Shown: piece after piece, positions 11,074 to 22,388 of the stretch
Layout: each line of letters begins with the position of its first letter
How positions within the stretch are numbered: the first letter of the stretch is position 1
Source of the DNA: Acanthococcus lagerstroemiae
Lineage: Eukaryota; Arthropoda; Insecta; Hemiptera; Eriococcidae
DNA: 64,000 nt
Assembly (NCBI GenBank): GCA_031841125.1
Contig: CM063113.1
Location: 45,352,197-45,416,196 of the forward strand
Reading direction: 5' to 3'
Position numbers and translations under genes: made by a program
Notes under the pieces: model-generated
Told to the model about the DNA's origin: nothing
Seen by the model: only the letters and a program-made list of their open reading frames with translations
Database searches by the model: none

Positions 11074-11490
11074 ATACCAAAAAAGTAAAATTCCCGGCCT
11101 CCACCACCACCGCCACCTCCGGGAGAAAAAACGCATTGCGGGTTGCCTACCTAAAAATCAGAAAAATTGCAGGGGCAGATCAACTACTTTCAAGGACATA
11201 ATCTGTTCTAACATAAAATATCTTCAAGTTAAGACATAACCGACATAATCAGACATAAAAAGACATATACTGACATAATACTACAAAAGTAAAATCCGCC
11301 GCCTCCACCACCGCTACCGCCGCCACCTCCAGAAGAAAAAAAACTGCGGGTTGCCTACCTAAAAATCAGAAAAATTGCAGCAGCAGATCAGCTACTTTCA
11401 AGGACATGATCTGTTCTAACATAAAAGATCTCCAGATGTTTTAAGACATAACCGACATAATAAGACATACATATAATGACATAATTATCC
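11074..11490 (+). repeat. two tandem copies of a 205-bp repeat
   Basis: Unit 1 (about 11074-11281) and unit 2 (about 11282-11488) share the order AAAAGTAAAAT, a GCCTCCACCACC triplet tract, GGGTTGCCTACCTAAAAATC, CAGATCA(A/G)CTACTTTCAAGGA, ATCTGTTCTAACATAAAA and AAGACATAACCGACATAAT. The GC-rich head of the unit recurs at about 11670-11745, 12428-12480 and 12568-12830, around the Helitron coding fragment, so the cluster probably belongs to that element's non-coding sequence. Confidence 0.8.
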
Positions 11491-11763
11491 ATAATCTCCA
11501 AAATCTCAAGTCGCAAGAGATAACACGTAGTCTAACTTAAGATATGTATAAAGGCAGATACAGTTTTCATGAATCGGGCAGACCAGCTACCTTGGACTCC
11601 TGAGATCTCAGGTCCTTATGACGTCATCACCATCTCATTAGATCTGTTCACAGAGAATTTTCCTAAAATCATAGGCGGCGGCTGCGTGGCTGCACGGTGC
11701 CTCCGGGAGAAAAAAACCCACTGCGGTTTGCCTACCCTGCTTCTCAATTGCTCATTTCTCCGA

Positions 11764-12432
11764 ATGCGACATAGAGTTGAAAATTTGAGTGAGAGACAGA
11801 TAGAATCACAGAGAGAAAGACGCCGTCTGGAGAATATGAGTGAGGAACAGATAGAATCACAGAGAGAAAGATGCCGTCTGGAGAATATGAGTGAGGAACA
11901 GATAGAATCACAGAGAGAAAGATGCCGTCTGGAGAATATGAGTGAGGAACAGATAGAATCACAGAGAGAAAGATACCGCCTGGAGAATATGAGTAAGGAA
12001 CAGATAGAATTACAGAGAGAAAGACACCGTCTCGAGAATATGAGTGAGAGGCAAATAGAAACTCAGAGAAGTAGGTGTTTGGTTGAAAGTATGGGTGAAA
12101 TAGCAGCTTACAGGCAAAAAAATCGAACAAGGGTATCTACTTCTAGAAGAATAGCAGAACGCTGTACCTTATTTCTAGGTGCTGAGGGAAATATAGTATC
12201 GGTGGACACATTGGATGTTGGAGATATGTCTGTGGTATGCATCCACTGTAGTGCATTCTCTTTTGAAAATGAACACGGACGGATCAAAAATAGTTGTCAC
12301 GGAGGGAAAGTCAATCTTCCTAATTTGAAACCCTATCCTGTTGTGCTTCAAGAACTTTTGTTTGAGTCTACAAAAGGGGAAAACGTTTTCGTGCGAATAT
12401 TCGCTCCTATAATAATGTATTCGCCTTTGCTT
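11764..12432 (+). pseudogene. Helitron Rep-helicase N-terminal fragment with 17-residue repeats
   Basis: This is the start of a Helitron rolling-circle replication protein. From ATG 11764 it has six to seven tandem copies of a 17-residue charged repeat (LENMSEEQIESQRERCR), 51 bp each, about 11770-12075. It then has a basic segment, and then a Helitron-type zinc-binding region: CIHCSAFSFENEH followed by CHGGKVNLPNLKPYPVVLQE near 12235-12360. The CxxC...CHxGKV-LP order is characteristic of Helitron proteins upstream of the Rep domain. Similarity is lost after about 12420 where the GC-rich repeat resumes, so Rep and helicase domains are absent. The open frame begins further upstream at 11569, but its first 65 codons are translated repeat, so I choose 11764. 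The deleted Helitron at 6326-6720 carries the other end of such a protein. Confidence 0.8.
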
Positions 12433-12835
12433 CGCCGCCTCCGGGGGGAAAAAAATGCACTGCTGGTTGCCAATCTAAAAATCAGGAAGCCCCCTAGTAG
12501 TTTACCAATTTCGTTCCTCCATCTTATTTTTATTTTCCCATTTTCCTTCCCACTTTCTCACTTCTCTCTATATACTAAAAAAGTAAAATCCGCTGCCTCC
12601 GAAAAAATACCCCACTGCGGGTAGCCTACTCTGCCTCTTAATTGCTCATTTCTCCAGGGGTAGCCCACCATTGGGAGGGGGTTTATGGTGGAGGAGGGAG
12701 CTTAGAAAAATTCGCCGCCCCCACCGCCTCCGGGAAAACAGCACTGCGGGTTGCCTACCCTGCCCCTTAATTACTCATTTCTCCAGGGGTAGCCTACTCT
12801 TGGGAGGGGGTTCATGGTGAAGGAGAGAGCTTGGG
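12428..12835 (+). repeat. GC-rich repeat cluster downstream of the Helitron fragment
   Basis: The block CCGCCTCCGGG-GAAAA-CACTGC-GGTTGCC occurs at about 12432-12470, 12590-12635 and 12715-12760. The last two begin a clear tandem pair of about 130 bp that also shares AATT(G/A)CTCATTTCTCCAGGGG, TAGCC, TTGGGAGGGGGTT and ATGGTG. No gene is seen. Confidence 0.7.
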
Positions 12836-12944
12836 GGGAGGAAGGTCACGGTGAAGGACGAGGAGAAGTTGTGGCGAGGGAGGGCTGTCTATACACTAAA
12901 CTCCTGTACCTAAATCTCACGTTTCACCAGAGGTACCTTACCCC

Positions 12945-13386
12945 CTATCGATTGAGACCATGCCGAGCTCATTTCATTGAAAACTCGCTGTTCCAGACCA
13001 ATTTGAAAAAAAAAAACCATATGCGTTGACCCCTACAGGTTTTTTAAAGATTTTTTTAAAGAAGGAAAAAAGCATACAATTACAAACTTTTTTATTAATC
13101 ATCATCTTCATTAAGTACACCAATATCTTTCCCAAAATAAACGCCATTCATGACTGTACAGTTTCCATTCGTTCTTGCCATTTATCAAACGTTTTCGCGT
13201 ATTCCGCCGTCGGTAAGGAGGAGAAAAACATCTGCGCCTGATGATTAATAAAAAATTTTGTAATCGTATGCTTTTTGTTTTCTTCTTTAAAAAACCTGTG
13301 GGGGTCAAAGCATATGTTTTTTTTTAAAATTGGTCTGGAACAGCGAGTTTTCAATCAAATGACCTCGGCTTGATCTCAATCAATAG
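12945..13386. mobile_element. 442-bp palindromic element with inverted arms of about 150 bp
   Basis: The left arm runs inward from CTATCGATTGAGACCATGCC at 12945. The right arm, read inward from 13386, gives CTATTGATTGAGATCAAGCC. Matching continues through AAAACTCGCTGTTCCAGACC, CATATGC, ACCC-ACAGGTTTTTTAAAG and TTTTTTATTAATCATCA to about 13100 and 13240. The loop holds a minus-strand stretch, TAEYAKTFDKWQERMETVQS, that faintly resembles the C-terminus of a mariner-type transposase. That resemblance is weak and the frame breaks after it. No flanking duplication is clear. Confidence 0.75.
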
Positions 13387-16256
13387 CTAATGAACCGAAT
13401 TATCCCCCTACTGCGTTGAAATGCCGATAGGTAGCGTTAGTGGGCCATACGAATTTTAGTCTCAGTTACTTAGCGACAACCTATGTACTTTCAGAATCAC
13501 TTAATGGTATTTGTGGAACAGACAAAAAGTTGAAATTTGTTGCGTAGTGTAAGTGGCACTTATCTTACTGAATATATCATAGAAGCAGAGTGATATCAAA
13601 ACTTTCTTTCATAAATCGATAACTGTGATACGTCATGACCACAGGTCATTCCACCACTGATCATATCACGAAGAAGCAGGTCGGTCAATGACCTTACATT
13701 TCAGTGGAAGACATTGTGCGTTTGCAGTGCCTAAATGATCGAGGTAATGCATTATGAACGAACACTTCTGATTTCTTACAGTCTTGAAATAATAAGGCTG
13801 AATTTGGTACATGTATGTTCAAGACTAATTAACTGAAAATCTAAATAACATCTTCTATGGAAGGCACTTTGGTGATGGTTATTGTCTTCGAGTTTCTGGC
13901 TTATCTAACACCACATGGAATAGAGAACATGATCACCCTTAGTCTTACAGGTGTCAGAAAACCGGAGTTACAAAGGCTGGGGAGGCGTTAATATAAGTAG
14001 ATGGTCGACTTGACTCCCAGAAAATGTTCAAAATACATTGCAAGTCTACTATGGAGGGGGGGAGGGTCGTAAAATAATTTGAACTTACAATTAAAGTCCG
14101 CTCATATTGAAGAGTATTCGGCCCGAGCTTTTAGAAAGGAAAGCAGAGTTATCTTCGCTACTGATTTTTTAAAACATTATCCTTGTACTGTGTAGGTATT
14201 TTGTAATATGTCATCGGAAGAAGTTTTTCAAGCAGGTTCGCAATGAGTTTGATGTTAGCACCTGCGGGCTTGTGCCGATGATGTAGTCCAGGTATATGGT
14301 AAAGTGAAAGTACACTATTATAATGAAATATGGCATCAATCACCCGCGCTACTAGGTTTAGATTCCTTCGAAAATAAAAATAGTTATCGAAGACGAGTTG
14401 GATGTTTTCAGACCTTAAATAGTTCGTGAACTGAATTCTGAGTGATGTGGTGGAAATTGTCTATGAGAGAAACCAAAATTTTTCGCACTGGGAAGTCTCC
14501 TGTTTCGCAAGCGGAGCCAGGGAGAACATATTTGAAGTCTTTCATCGATTTTTAGTCGTAAAGTAGGCAAGAACATCTCCAAAGGTTTCAAATATTTCAA
14601 AATTTCCTAAGCAAGAGTCACTAATTTTCCAGTTAAAACTAATTATCGAACTTTGGGGGAAGTAGAAAAAACATCGCAATAACAAAAAGTCAAAATTTTG
14701 CCCCCTCATGTCTACGGCCCTGAAAACGATTTGCGAAGAAGAATTAGAACGGTTCCTCTTGGTACGCCCCTGAATGTGGATAGAGTAGCAAGCTAAGAAC
14801 CAGACCAGTGGTCAGACGATTTTGAAAGGGAAACAAGTCGAAGGAGAGTAGGTTTTTTCACCATCAGTGTTTCAAACTTATGTTTAGAGAACTGCCATGT
14901 TGAGGCAGGAAGTCTTTCGTCTCTCCCCTTGAGTTAGCTCTCTTTCTCAGAAATTTCACAAAATATTCGGCTACACTGTCGAGTCGGGAGAAAATAACGC
15001 ATATACTGTATGCTCTAACGCAGGAATCGATGTATTTACACCGTGTGAAAGAGCTCACTCGGAAAGGGGGAAAAGTGATTAAAATTAGCCTTTTCTAAAT
15101 ACTGACTGATGTTCTGTTCAGTAGATAATTTTTGCTCGGAAAACCGACGATAACATATGATTAGTTTTGTTTCTATCAATGCGTCCGCCAACCTATCATT
15201 AGACGCAGGAGACCGGATACAAGCGTTGTCTTTCTGAACAATAAGAACGTTTTGATCATTAAGTATAAAAACATGTATATGTGTAATATGTACGTACGTA
15301 GTTGCAAATAATATCTACTGAAAATTTTTCAATACTTAGTAGTCCTGAAAGACGGACGCAGCAAGGTGCTCGCAAAATGCGAGCTCGATTCGGGTGCATA
15401 GCGAAACGAAAAAAAATAAAGCCTCGACAGGCGGATTGGAGAAAGCACATTAGCTCACTTACAACACTTTCGAACCAAAAGTAGAGTTTATTAGCCTTTA
15501 CCTACTAGCCAAGATATATGTATACGAATTTCGAAAACTGAAAAAATGGAAAGAAGAGAAAAACAACTGAATAAACGCGAAATACCATTATTTTTTCATT
15601 TGTTCTCATTTTTGATATTTCGTTTACTTTTAAATTTTCATTTAATATTCGACCGCACGAGGCGAAACCGTGATGACGAATTTATGTAAGGCGATTTGTT
15701 CCTACCAGAGAAAATCAGCTTTCTCGTTGAAATAATGTAAATACACGATAAGTTTCTATTCAATAGTCCGCACTCCGAGAAAATTATATAATAACTTCGC
15801 AACAATCGCCGAAAGTTTTCCAGAATTTTCAACTTTTCAAAGTTAATTTTCTAGAAGGAAGAAAGAAAAAAAAAACAAATGCAAAACTTGAAAGAATGTT
15901 GTTAATTGTTTTTTCTCTTTTTCCCCCTTTTCTTTCTTTCTAAGTTTGTGATTAATAACATCATATTAATCCGGCGTCATTCGTAACCATCTCATCCTCG
16001 TTTTTCTTCTGCTTAGCTTAATGACTGATTAATCTTGTCCGTCGATAGTTGCCGGTGCACCAATTGAGCGGCGCACAACTTTCATAGTTTCACTCATTGT
16101 TCAACTGACGAATCTAAAAATGTTGAGATCCAAACGCTGACGTAGGATTCAACAGGTTGACAGTTCTTCAATTGATTACCTAATGCAGCATAGTCATCAA
16201 TCAAGCAATCTTACGTCCTCATTACTGCCTCATTAGTCATCACTGCTGTAGGTGTT
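13387..16256. other. no gene recognised
   Basis: AT-rich spacer of almost 2.9 kb. All open frames are about 60-65 codons, appear on both strands and lack motifs. A run of 9 G or more does not occur here. I see no repeat, RNA or protein gene that I can support. Confidence 0.45.
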
Positions 16257-18312
16257 TGCATGTACACCAAGGATGCTTCCCGGTCTTGACTTCCACCAGG
16301 GATGTCAAGACCGCTAACAGATTTGCCAAGATTTCCAACAGGGATGCCCTCGGTTCGAACTGTCACCAGGATGCCTGGGCTTCCATTAGAAATGTCAGTA
16401 TTTAAGGAACACTCTTAATTCCACCAGGAATGCTCTGGCTATTATCAGGAATGCCGAAACGAATGCCAGAAACGTCAAAAATGCTTTCAAGAACTCGACC
16501 AGCAGTGCCCGTACTTCGGCCAGAGGAGCCAAAACTTCCACCGAGGATGTCTGGACTTTCTTCAAGTATGTCCAAAATTTTCATCGGGAATGACTTGACC
16601 TTCCTACAAGAATGTCCGAATTTCAATCAAGCATGCTCAGACTTCGACAAGGGATAATCGCGCTTCTTTCAGAGGAGCCAAAACTTCCACCACGGATGCC
16701 TCCGGTTCAGACTTTTCTGAGAATGCCCAGACTTCTATCAGAAATGTTAATATTTCCTGCAGTGATGCCCTGACTCCCTTCAAAAGTGTCAAGACTTCCT
16801 TCAAGCATACCCTAACTTCAATCAGGAATGCCCAAACTTTGACAAAGGATGTTCGTGCTCCTGCTAGGAAAGGCAAAATTTCTACCAAGGATACCCTTGG
16901 TACAAACTTCTTTGAGGATACCCAAACTTCTATCAAGGATGTCAACATTTCTATCATCGATACCCTGACTTCCTTCGGGGATGTAAAGACTTCCTTCAAT
17001 AAAGCCCGAACTTCGACCCCGGATGCCCAGACGTTTCACAGGGATGTCAAGACTTCATTCAAGAATGCCTTGACTTCAACCTGGGAGCAGGGGCGGATGG
17101 GCTCTAAAATAGTTACCGGACATTAGCAACGGCGCGGCACCATAGAGGGTTTTATCCTCCCCTCCCCCCTCCCCGTTGATTTTTTTCAACCAACCGGCAC
17201 CGCATCGCCAAAATCACGGCGACTGACCGGGCATTTGTCTGGTTTACCACACGTCCCATCCGCCTCTGCCTGAGAGGCCTGAGCTTTTCGGTCCAAACTT
17301 GCTCCAAGAATGTCTAGATTTCTATCAGGGGGTCAAGAATTTCATCAACGATGCCCTGACGTTTCCCAGAGATATCAAAACTTCCTCCAAAATCGTCAAA
17401 CTTCGACCAGAAGACCAGGGGTTCCCGAGGACGTTCTTTAGAAATGTAATAACTTCATCCAAGAATGCCCGAACTTCAACCAAGGATGCTCAAATTCTGC
17501 CAGAGGAGCTACAACTTCCATGATGGATATACCTTCGGTCCAAACTTCTCTCACGGATGCCCAGAATTTCCCAGGTATATCAAGATTTCCTCAAAAAATG
17601 TTCGACTTTGGACTGGGATGACCGGACTTCTGCCAGAGGACCCAAAATTGCAACCACGGATGCTTAACCTTTCACGATGTCAAAATTTTCACCAGTCACT
17701 CCTGAATTTCGATGAGAGAAGCCCTCAAGAAGGCTCTGGACTTTCATCAAGGGTGTCAAAATTGCCACCAAGAAAGGGAAGCCAATAAATTTTCAAGAAT
17801 ACCCAAATGTCGAACTAGTATACATTGAAATTCGTTAAGAATGCCATAACTTCCATCAGGAAAGCCCGGACATTTAACAAGGGTGTCCAGACTTCTACCA
17901 GAGTTGCCAAGATTTCTTGCAGGGATCTTTTGACGTTCACTGGGGATGCTAAGACCTCAACGAAAGACGTCCATACTTCCTCCAGGGATGCCCAGACTTC
18001 CAGTAGTGATATGACATTCACCGAGGATGTCAAGATTTCCACGAGGAAGACCCGGACTTCTGTCAGGGGTGCTAAAACTGCCGCCATGGATTTCAAGGGT
18101 GTCCTGTAGGAAGGTCAAGACTTCAGCCAGGAATGTCTTGCCTTCCATTATGAATGCCCTTAATCCCAGGACTTCTGAATGCGCATGCCCGAACTTCTAC
18201 CAAAGATGTCAGTACTTTCTTTGAGATTCCGCAGCTTTCACCTTGGATGTTTTGACCTTCCCGATGAAAGCCTTAAATTTCACTTGGGAAGCCGAAAGTT
18301 TGACCAGGGATA
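16257..18312. repeat. degenerate minisatellite, basic unit about 21-24 bp, with higher-order structure
   Basis: The region is built of diverged units of the type (G)GATGYCMAGACTTCYACCAAG. Units such as GATGCCCAGACTTCTATCA, GATGTCAAGACTTCCTTCAA and AATGCCCAAACTTTGAC follow head to tail. A longer period is suggested by the recurring marker GCCAGAGGAGCCAAAACTTC at about 16513, 16665, a variant at 16856, then 17495 and 17627. Several frames stay open for 90-120 codons on both strands because the unit is often close to a multiple of three. These are not genes. A hAT MITE interrupts it at 17088-17268 and a SINE borders it at 18327. Confidence 0.85.
17080..17276. mobile_element. 181-bp hAT-like MITE with 8-bp target duplication
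   Basis: The element spans 17088-17268. It starts CAGGGGCGGATGGG and ends CCCATCCGCCTCTG, giving inverted termini of about 14 bp. It is flanked by CCTGGGAG (17080-17087) and CCTGAGAG (17269-17276), which match at 7 of 8 positions as expected for a hAT insertion. Its interior lacks the minisatellite motif, confirming that it is an insertion into the array. No coding capacity. Confidence 0.88.
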
Positions 18313-18498
18313 CCTTACCTTGCTCTCCTTATCTAGTTTGCTCTCAACCCGTGCCCTGGAATCCGCCCTTTCGAGCATTACCTCAGAGACGTCGAGGAGG
18401 CTGCTAGGGCTATCTTAGCCCGCGAACCCGGGAACTCCCGATTCCGAGACCAACGCGCTAACCACTCGGCCAACCAGACCTCTCCCTTACCTTGCTCT
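18313..18498 (-). repeat. tRNA-derived SINE, copy 2, with target-site duplication
   Basis: The element occupies about 18327-18484 on the minus strand between perfect 14-bp repeats CCTTACCTTGCTCT at 18313-18326 and 18485-18498. The minus-strand head GGTCTGGTTGGCCGAGTGG is an A box, and CCCGGGTTCGCGGGC near 18430-18420 holds a B box. The body continues GGGCTAAGATAGCCCTAGCAG. Relative to copy 3 it lacks about 50 bp between B box and body. Confidence 0.88.
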
Positions 18499-20000
18499 AG
18501 GAATACTCTAATTTCTGTACAGATGACGAGTAATTCAGATTTTCAGAACTACCAATAGGTGAGGAGTGAGGACAAATTGGAAACATCGAATCAGTTAACT
18601 CTTCCAAGGATAAATCTTCCAGCAAGTGCCTTTCAACTCTCGCGGGAGAAACCTAACTGTTGGCCATTTTGGCAAGCTAAGTGAAAAGGTCGACCGAAGC
18701 GTCATTCTGGAAGGCCGCCGGAAAAAGTGGAATTATCCCACGGGGTACAGAAACATGGTCGAAGGCGGGGAAGAGGCGGGGATGGGGTCGGTGGTATAAA
18801 GATGTACCCAATGATAACTGTGCACTTCGTTGTACTGCCTGGCTTAAATAATTAAAATCCTAAAAGCTCGCATCTTTTTTTCTCTCTCTTTCGCGCTTCC
18901 TTCTCTCGCGCTCACTTTGGCCGTTGTCTTTCTCGCTCAAATTTAACCCTTTCACAGACGAGATGGTAGGACGAGCGGCGGCGGGGGACAGACGAGTTAA
19001 GCGTAAACCAAACATTTTTTCCTTTATCTGCGGCTCAGTCTAAATTGTGTAGACCCACCCTTAGACGGGCTTTCTATATACCAGCCAACGTTAGCTGCTG
19101 GATACCGTTTGATTTATTTTTATGACCGAACTATCATTAACGAGCATCTCTTTTACATTCTTTTATTCTTTCCTCAGCGCTTTTCATATTCCGCTTTTCC
19201 ACCGCGATTCGCCCCCGCATCGACTTCGAACAGGCGAAAAAACAACCAAAGGGTGTGCCTTGGTTCGCCATCCGTCTTCACGTACTCTCTTCTGTGGTTT
19301 TTCTCTCTCGGTTTTGCCTCTCGGCTCGCTCTGGCCGTCTCTAATTTCAATAAATATTTCTTGTTACTCTTGGCGAACTCCTTTTTGGAATACCGTTTAA
19401 TCACTCCGCGAGTACACTAACACTACTCCGGTCAGGTGCTCAGTTTTTTCGACATGTTCGACATCCCCCCCCTCCCCTCTTGAAGATAGTTCACTTCTGA
19501 AAGTATTTCCAGCTTAAGCAAGTAAATCACATCAGAGATCGGTTCCGCACTCGCGCAAATTAAGCGTGAATAAGTAGTTTTTCGCGAGCGAGTTCGCGGG
19601 GTCGTCGCCCGATTTCTCAACTCGGTTATTTTTTATTTTTTCATTATTTCGTACATAGTACAATGTACGTCTATCGTATTAATTAACCGAACACGAGTTG
19701 ATGAACTTCAAAAACAACGGACACGTAACTAGTTCAAGAGCAGCAGTGGTGAGGAAGAAGGGGCGAAAACGGTTTGTATTCGTATTTCGAATACGTACCG
19801 TATTTAAATTTCATATTAGGTACCTTTAGTTGAGGCACACGAAGGAAAGACGAAGAGAAGTCAAGTTGTATGACAAGTGTGTCTGTTGACAGGTCTTGAG
19901 ATTTCTTAATGGTATCGGTTGATTTCTAAGTAATATATTCTTTGGTAATGAGAATTAATATATGATATTGTATCATGTAAGGAAGATTGGAACGACATGC
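18499..20000. other. no gene recognised; CT-rich stretch inside
   Basis: A pyrimidine-rich, CpG-containing tract (CTTTCGCGCTTCCTTCTCTC and neighbours) lies at about 18868-18945. It could be a promoter-type GAGA sequence, but nothing shows transcription. Overlapping frames at 19109-19420 on both strands show no motif. Confidence 0.4.
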
Positions 20001-21538
20001 CATAAAATTTAATTATTCCTTAAATTTTTGGAAATGAAATGCATTAAAACAATTTTCCCAGTATCATTGGATAGGTAGCTGCTATACTTTACCTACTTAT
20101 GATCTCAATTTTCTGCCGATCTTTTTCTGCAGCATGGTTTCTCGTAACCTGCGAAGGTGGTCCAAAATTTGACGACTTTTAAAGGATTTTGCTCCCAGTG
20201 GCTATGCTAGAGGTCCCATCGGGAGGGTCAAATTTAACATAGATTCCCCGCAAGAAAATCTACAGTTTTGGTTTGAACCTTCCAGAGCATCAAGTTCGGT
20301 CGAAACCATTGGTCTACAGACCACAGGAACCGGCTAGAATGAAAACCATTATCTACTCGAATTTCAAAAACGCTACATCCAATGGATGTTTTTTTCATCT
20401 AAGCCCCGATTTTGAAGTCTCTACTAAGGGGGCACAACCTAAACATTACAGATAATTACAGATTATACCGTCGAGTCCATTGAAAGTGGGGGAGGACAAA
20501 AGGAAGTCTTCTCAAGTTCTCCTGGGTAGATATACACACTTAGTATTTTATACCGTTGTCAGTAATAGATGATTACCAGCTTAGCTCTTATCCAGGATCT
20601 CTTGAATACATAACTCACTCCATTTTAAAACAATATTTTTCAATCTTCTTTAATGATAAACAAGGTCGCCCGTTCGTGATTGAATGCGTGTGTCGGTAAA
20701 CAATTGACTAATTTTATCATTATTATACGACTGTACACTTGTACGAACGCTGTTGGTGGTTTTTCTTCATTTTTTCGGAATTTAAAACAGTTCACCGACT
20801 CTCGCGCCACCGGATGTTTACTATTACAGCTTACAACAAGAACAGGTATTTCGTACAACTCTTTCTAAAAATAATGTTTCGAAAATCTACACGTTTGTGT
20901 TGCAAACCGATCCACAATACCGGGGATGTAGATACTTAGAACTTTCGATCATTTTGATTTGATCACATCCAGGGTTAGAGCTAGCGTCTGGTGCCGGGGG
21001 GGGGGGGACTCACCAGATTCATAGAAGAGAACATTTCATTAGCGGAGAGGATGACAGTGGATTTTCTTTTTTGCTACGGGTAAACACAAGTTACCAGAGA
21101 AGAGAATGCCAGAATGCCCCCTGATCCATTTTGGCTACTCGTTTGATCTCATCGTTCTCCTGCTCTTTAGTTGACACTGTTTTCTCATCATGTATTTTGT
21201 TGTTAGCTCTCAGCAGGCCGGTAGTATGATACATTTTTCAAAAGGTGAGGGACAAAATTGAAAAGTTTACGTCCTGAAAGGAATGAAAGATGAGAGGATA
21301 AAAGATGCGAAAAAATGTTGGATTTTTTGATGGGGCAGGGGTAACCGTCACCTCATACAAGGTAACATTTTCATCCCCCGACATTTCAGACAGTGGTGCT
21401 AGCCCTCATGATCAAGTACAGCAGTCGCTGGACTAATTGGCAAAGAGGGTCTCTAAAAGTTTAGGGGGTCCTCCAAACTGAGAGGAAGAGAAAATGAAAG
21501 ACAAAAGTGAAAATCAGTGAACCAAGAATTGAAGAGAA
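20001..21538. other. no gene recognised
   Basis: AT-rich spacer with a run of 12 G at 20996-21007. Open frames are 60-75 codons and occur antisense to each other. No gene supported. Confidence 0.45.
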
Positions 21539-21606
21539 AGTATGGTGTGGTGGGACGCATGGCGATGCACGCATGCCAAAGTGGCCCCTGAGATACCGCA
21601 CCCCCA
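21539..21606 (+). repeat. dispersed repeat B, short copy
   Basis: GGTGTGGTGGGACGCATGGC, GATGCACGCATGCCAAAGTG and CCCCTGAGATACCGCACCCC match the starts of the longer copies at 23417, 34496 and 41071 and the inverted copy inside the hAT-like insert at 7468-8047. Only about 67 bp are kept here. Confidence 0.75.
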
Positions 21607-21856
21607 GCAATATAACTAACATACATGATAGTGCAGTTCATTAACACGTATGTGTAAGACTCCTAGCATTTATAATTCAGGTATAGATTCTAATTGTGAA
21701 CTCTCGGATCGCAAATTTAACCCATTAATACGCAAGCATCTTGAGGATGTTAAGTCGGATCGAATTTCAACGAAAAAGAGTAGCAAAAAATAATTTAAAA
21801 AATTTTCTTCGGATTTTCCGAAGTAACTGGTACAAGCTTATAGCTTCGAGAGGAAA

Positions 21857-22388
21857 TACAGAACAAGCTCGATTATTTCAGCTTCGGATTATGTCAACTA
21901 AAAAATCTTCTCCCTATTATTTCAACTTCTCCCGATTATGTCAGCCACTTGAACGCCTAATATGTACGCGTATTTCTCAACTTCCGAGGCGCCACACCTC
22001 CGAGACCCTGCCATAAATCACGCTGATGGTTATGTAGCAATTGTACAGGCTGTGGCTTATGTGGAGGCACAAGAAAATATGACACTTGGTGAGAAGATGA
22101 TGTGACGGTGGAAAGAAATAGCCCTGAAGAAAAAATTGAAATCCTCGAAACAGAAGTCCATCTCGGAATATTTTAACATGTTGGAATAATTAGCTCTATG
22201 CACATCAATTATGCTTTCATTTCGTTAGTTTCTATAAAAATCAAAAAATATGTTATGTATTTACAAAACATACGATGTTTATTTGCTATTTTTGAGCAGT
22301 ATTAGAATAAAGAAAGAAAACTCCGTATTATTTCGACATTCAACAACTCCATTCCCCAATTAGTTGAAATAATCGAGTTTGTTGTGTA
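21857..22388 (+). mobile_element. Tigger/pogo-like remnant with TA duplication and transposase C-terminus
   Basis: The element spans 21859-22386 and is flanked by TA (21857-21858 and 22387-22388). Its ends are inverted: CAGAACAAGCTCGATTATTT at the left and, read inward from the right, CACAACAAACTCGATTATTT. Further sub-terminal copies of (G)ATTATTTCAACTT and GATTATGTCA occur inside the left end. From about 22010 to 22185 a plus frame, with one stop, reads AIVQAVAYVEAQENMTLGEK, RWKEIALKKKLKSSKQKSIS and EYFNM. That matches the lysine-rich C-terminal tail of Tigger transposases. The DNA-binding and DDE domains are lost, so it is non-autonomous. Confidence 0.8.

Noticed and set aside
16637..18109. 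Several frames of 90-120 codons on both strands
   Set aside because: Translated minisatellite units. Openness on both strands argues against coding.
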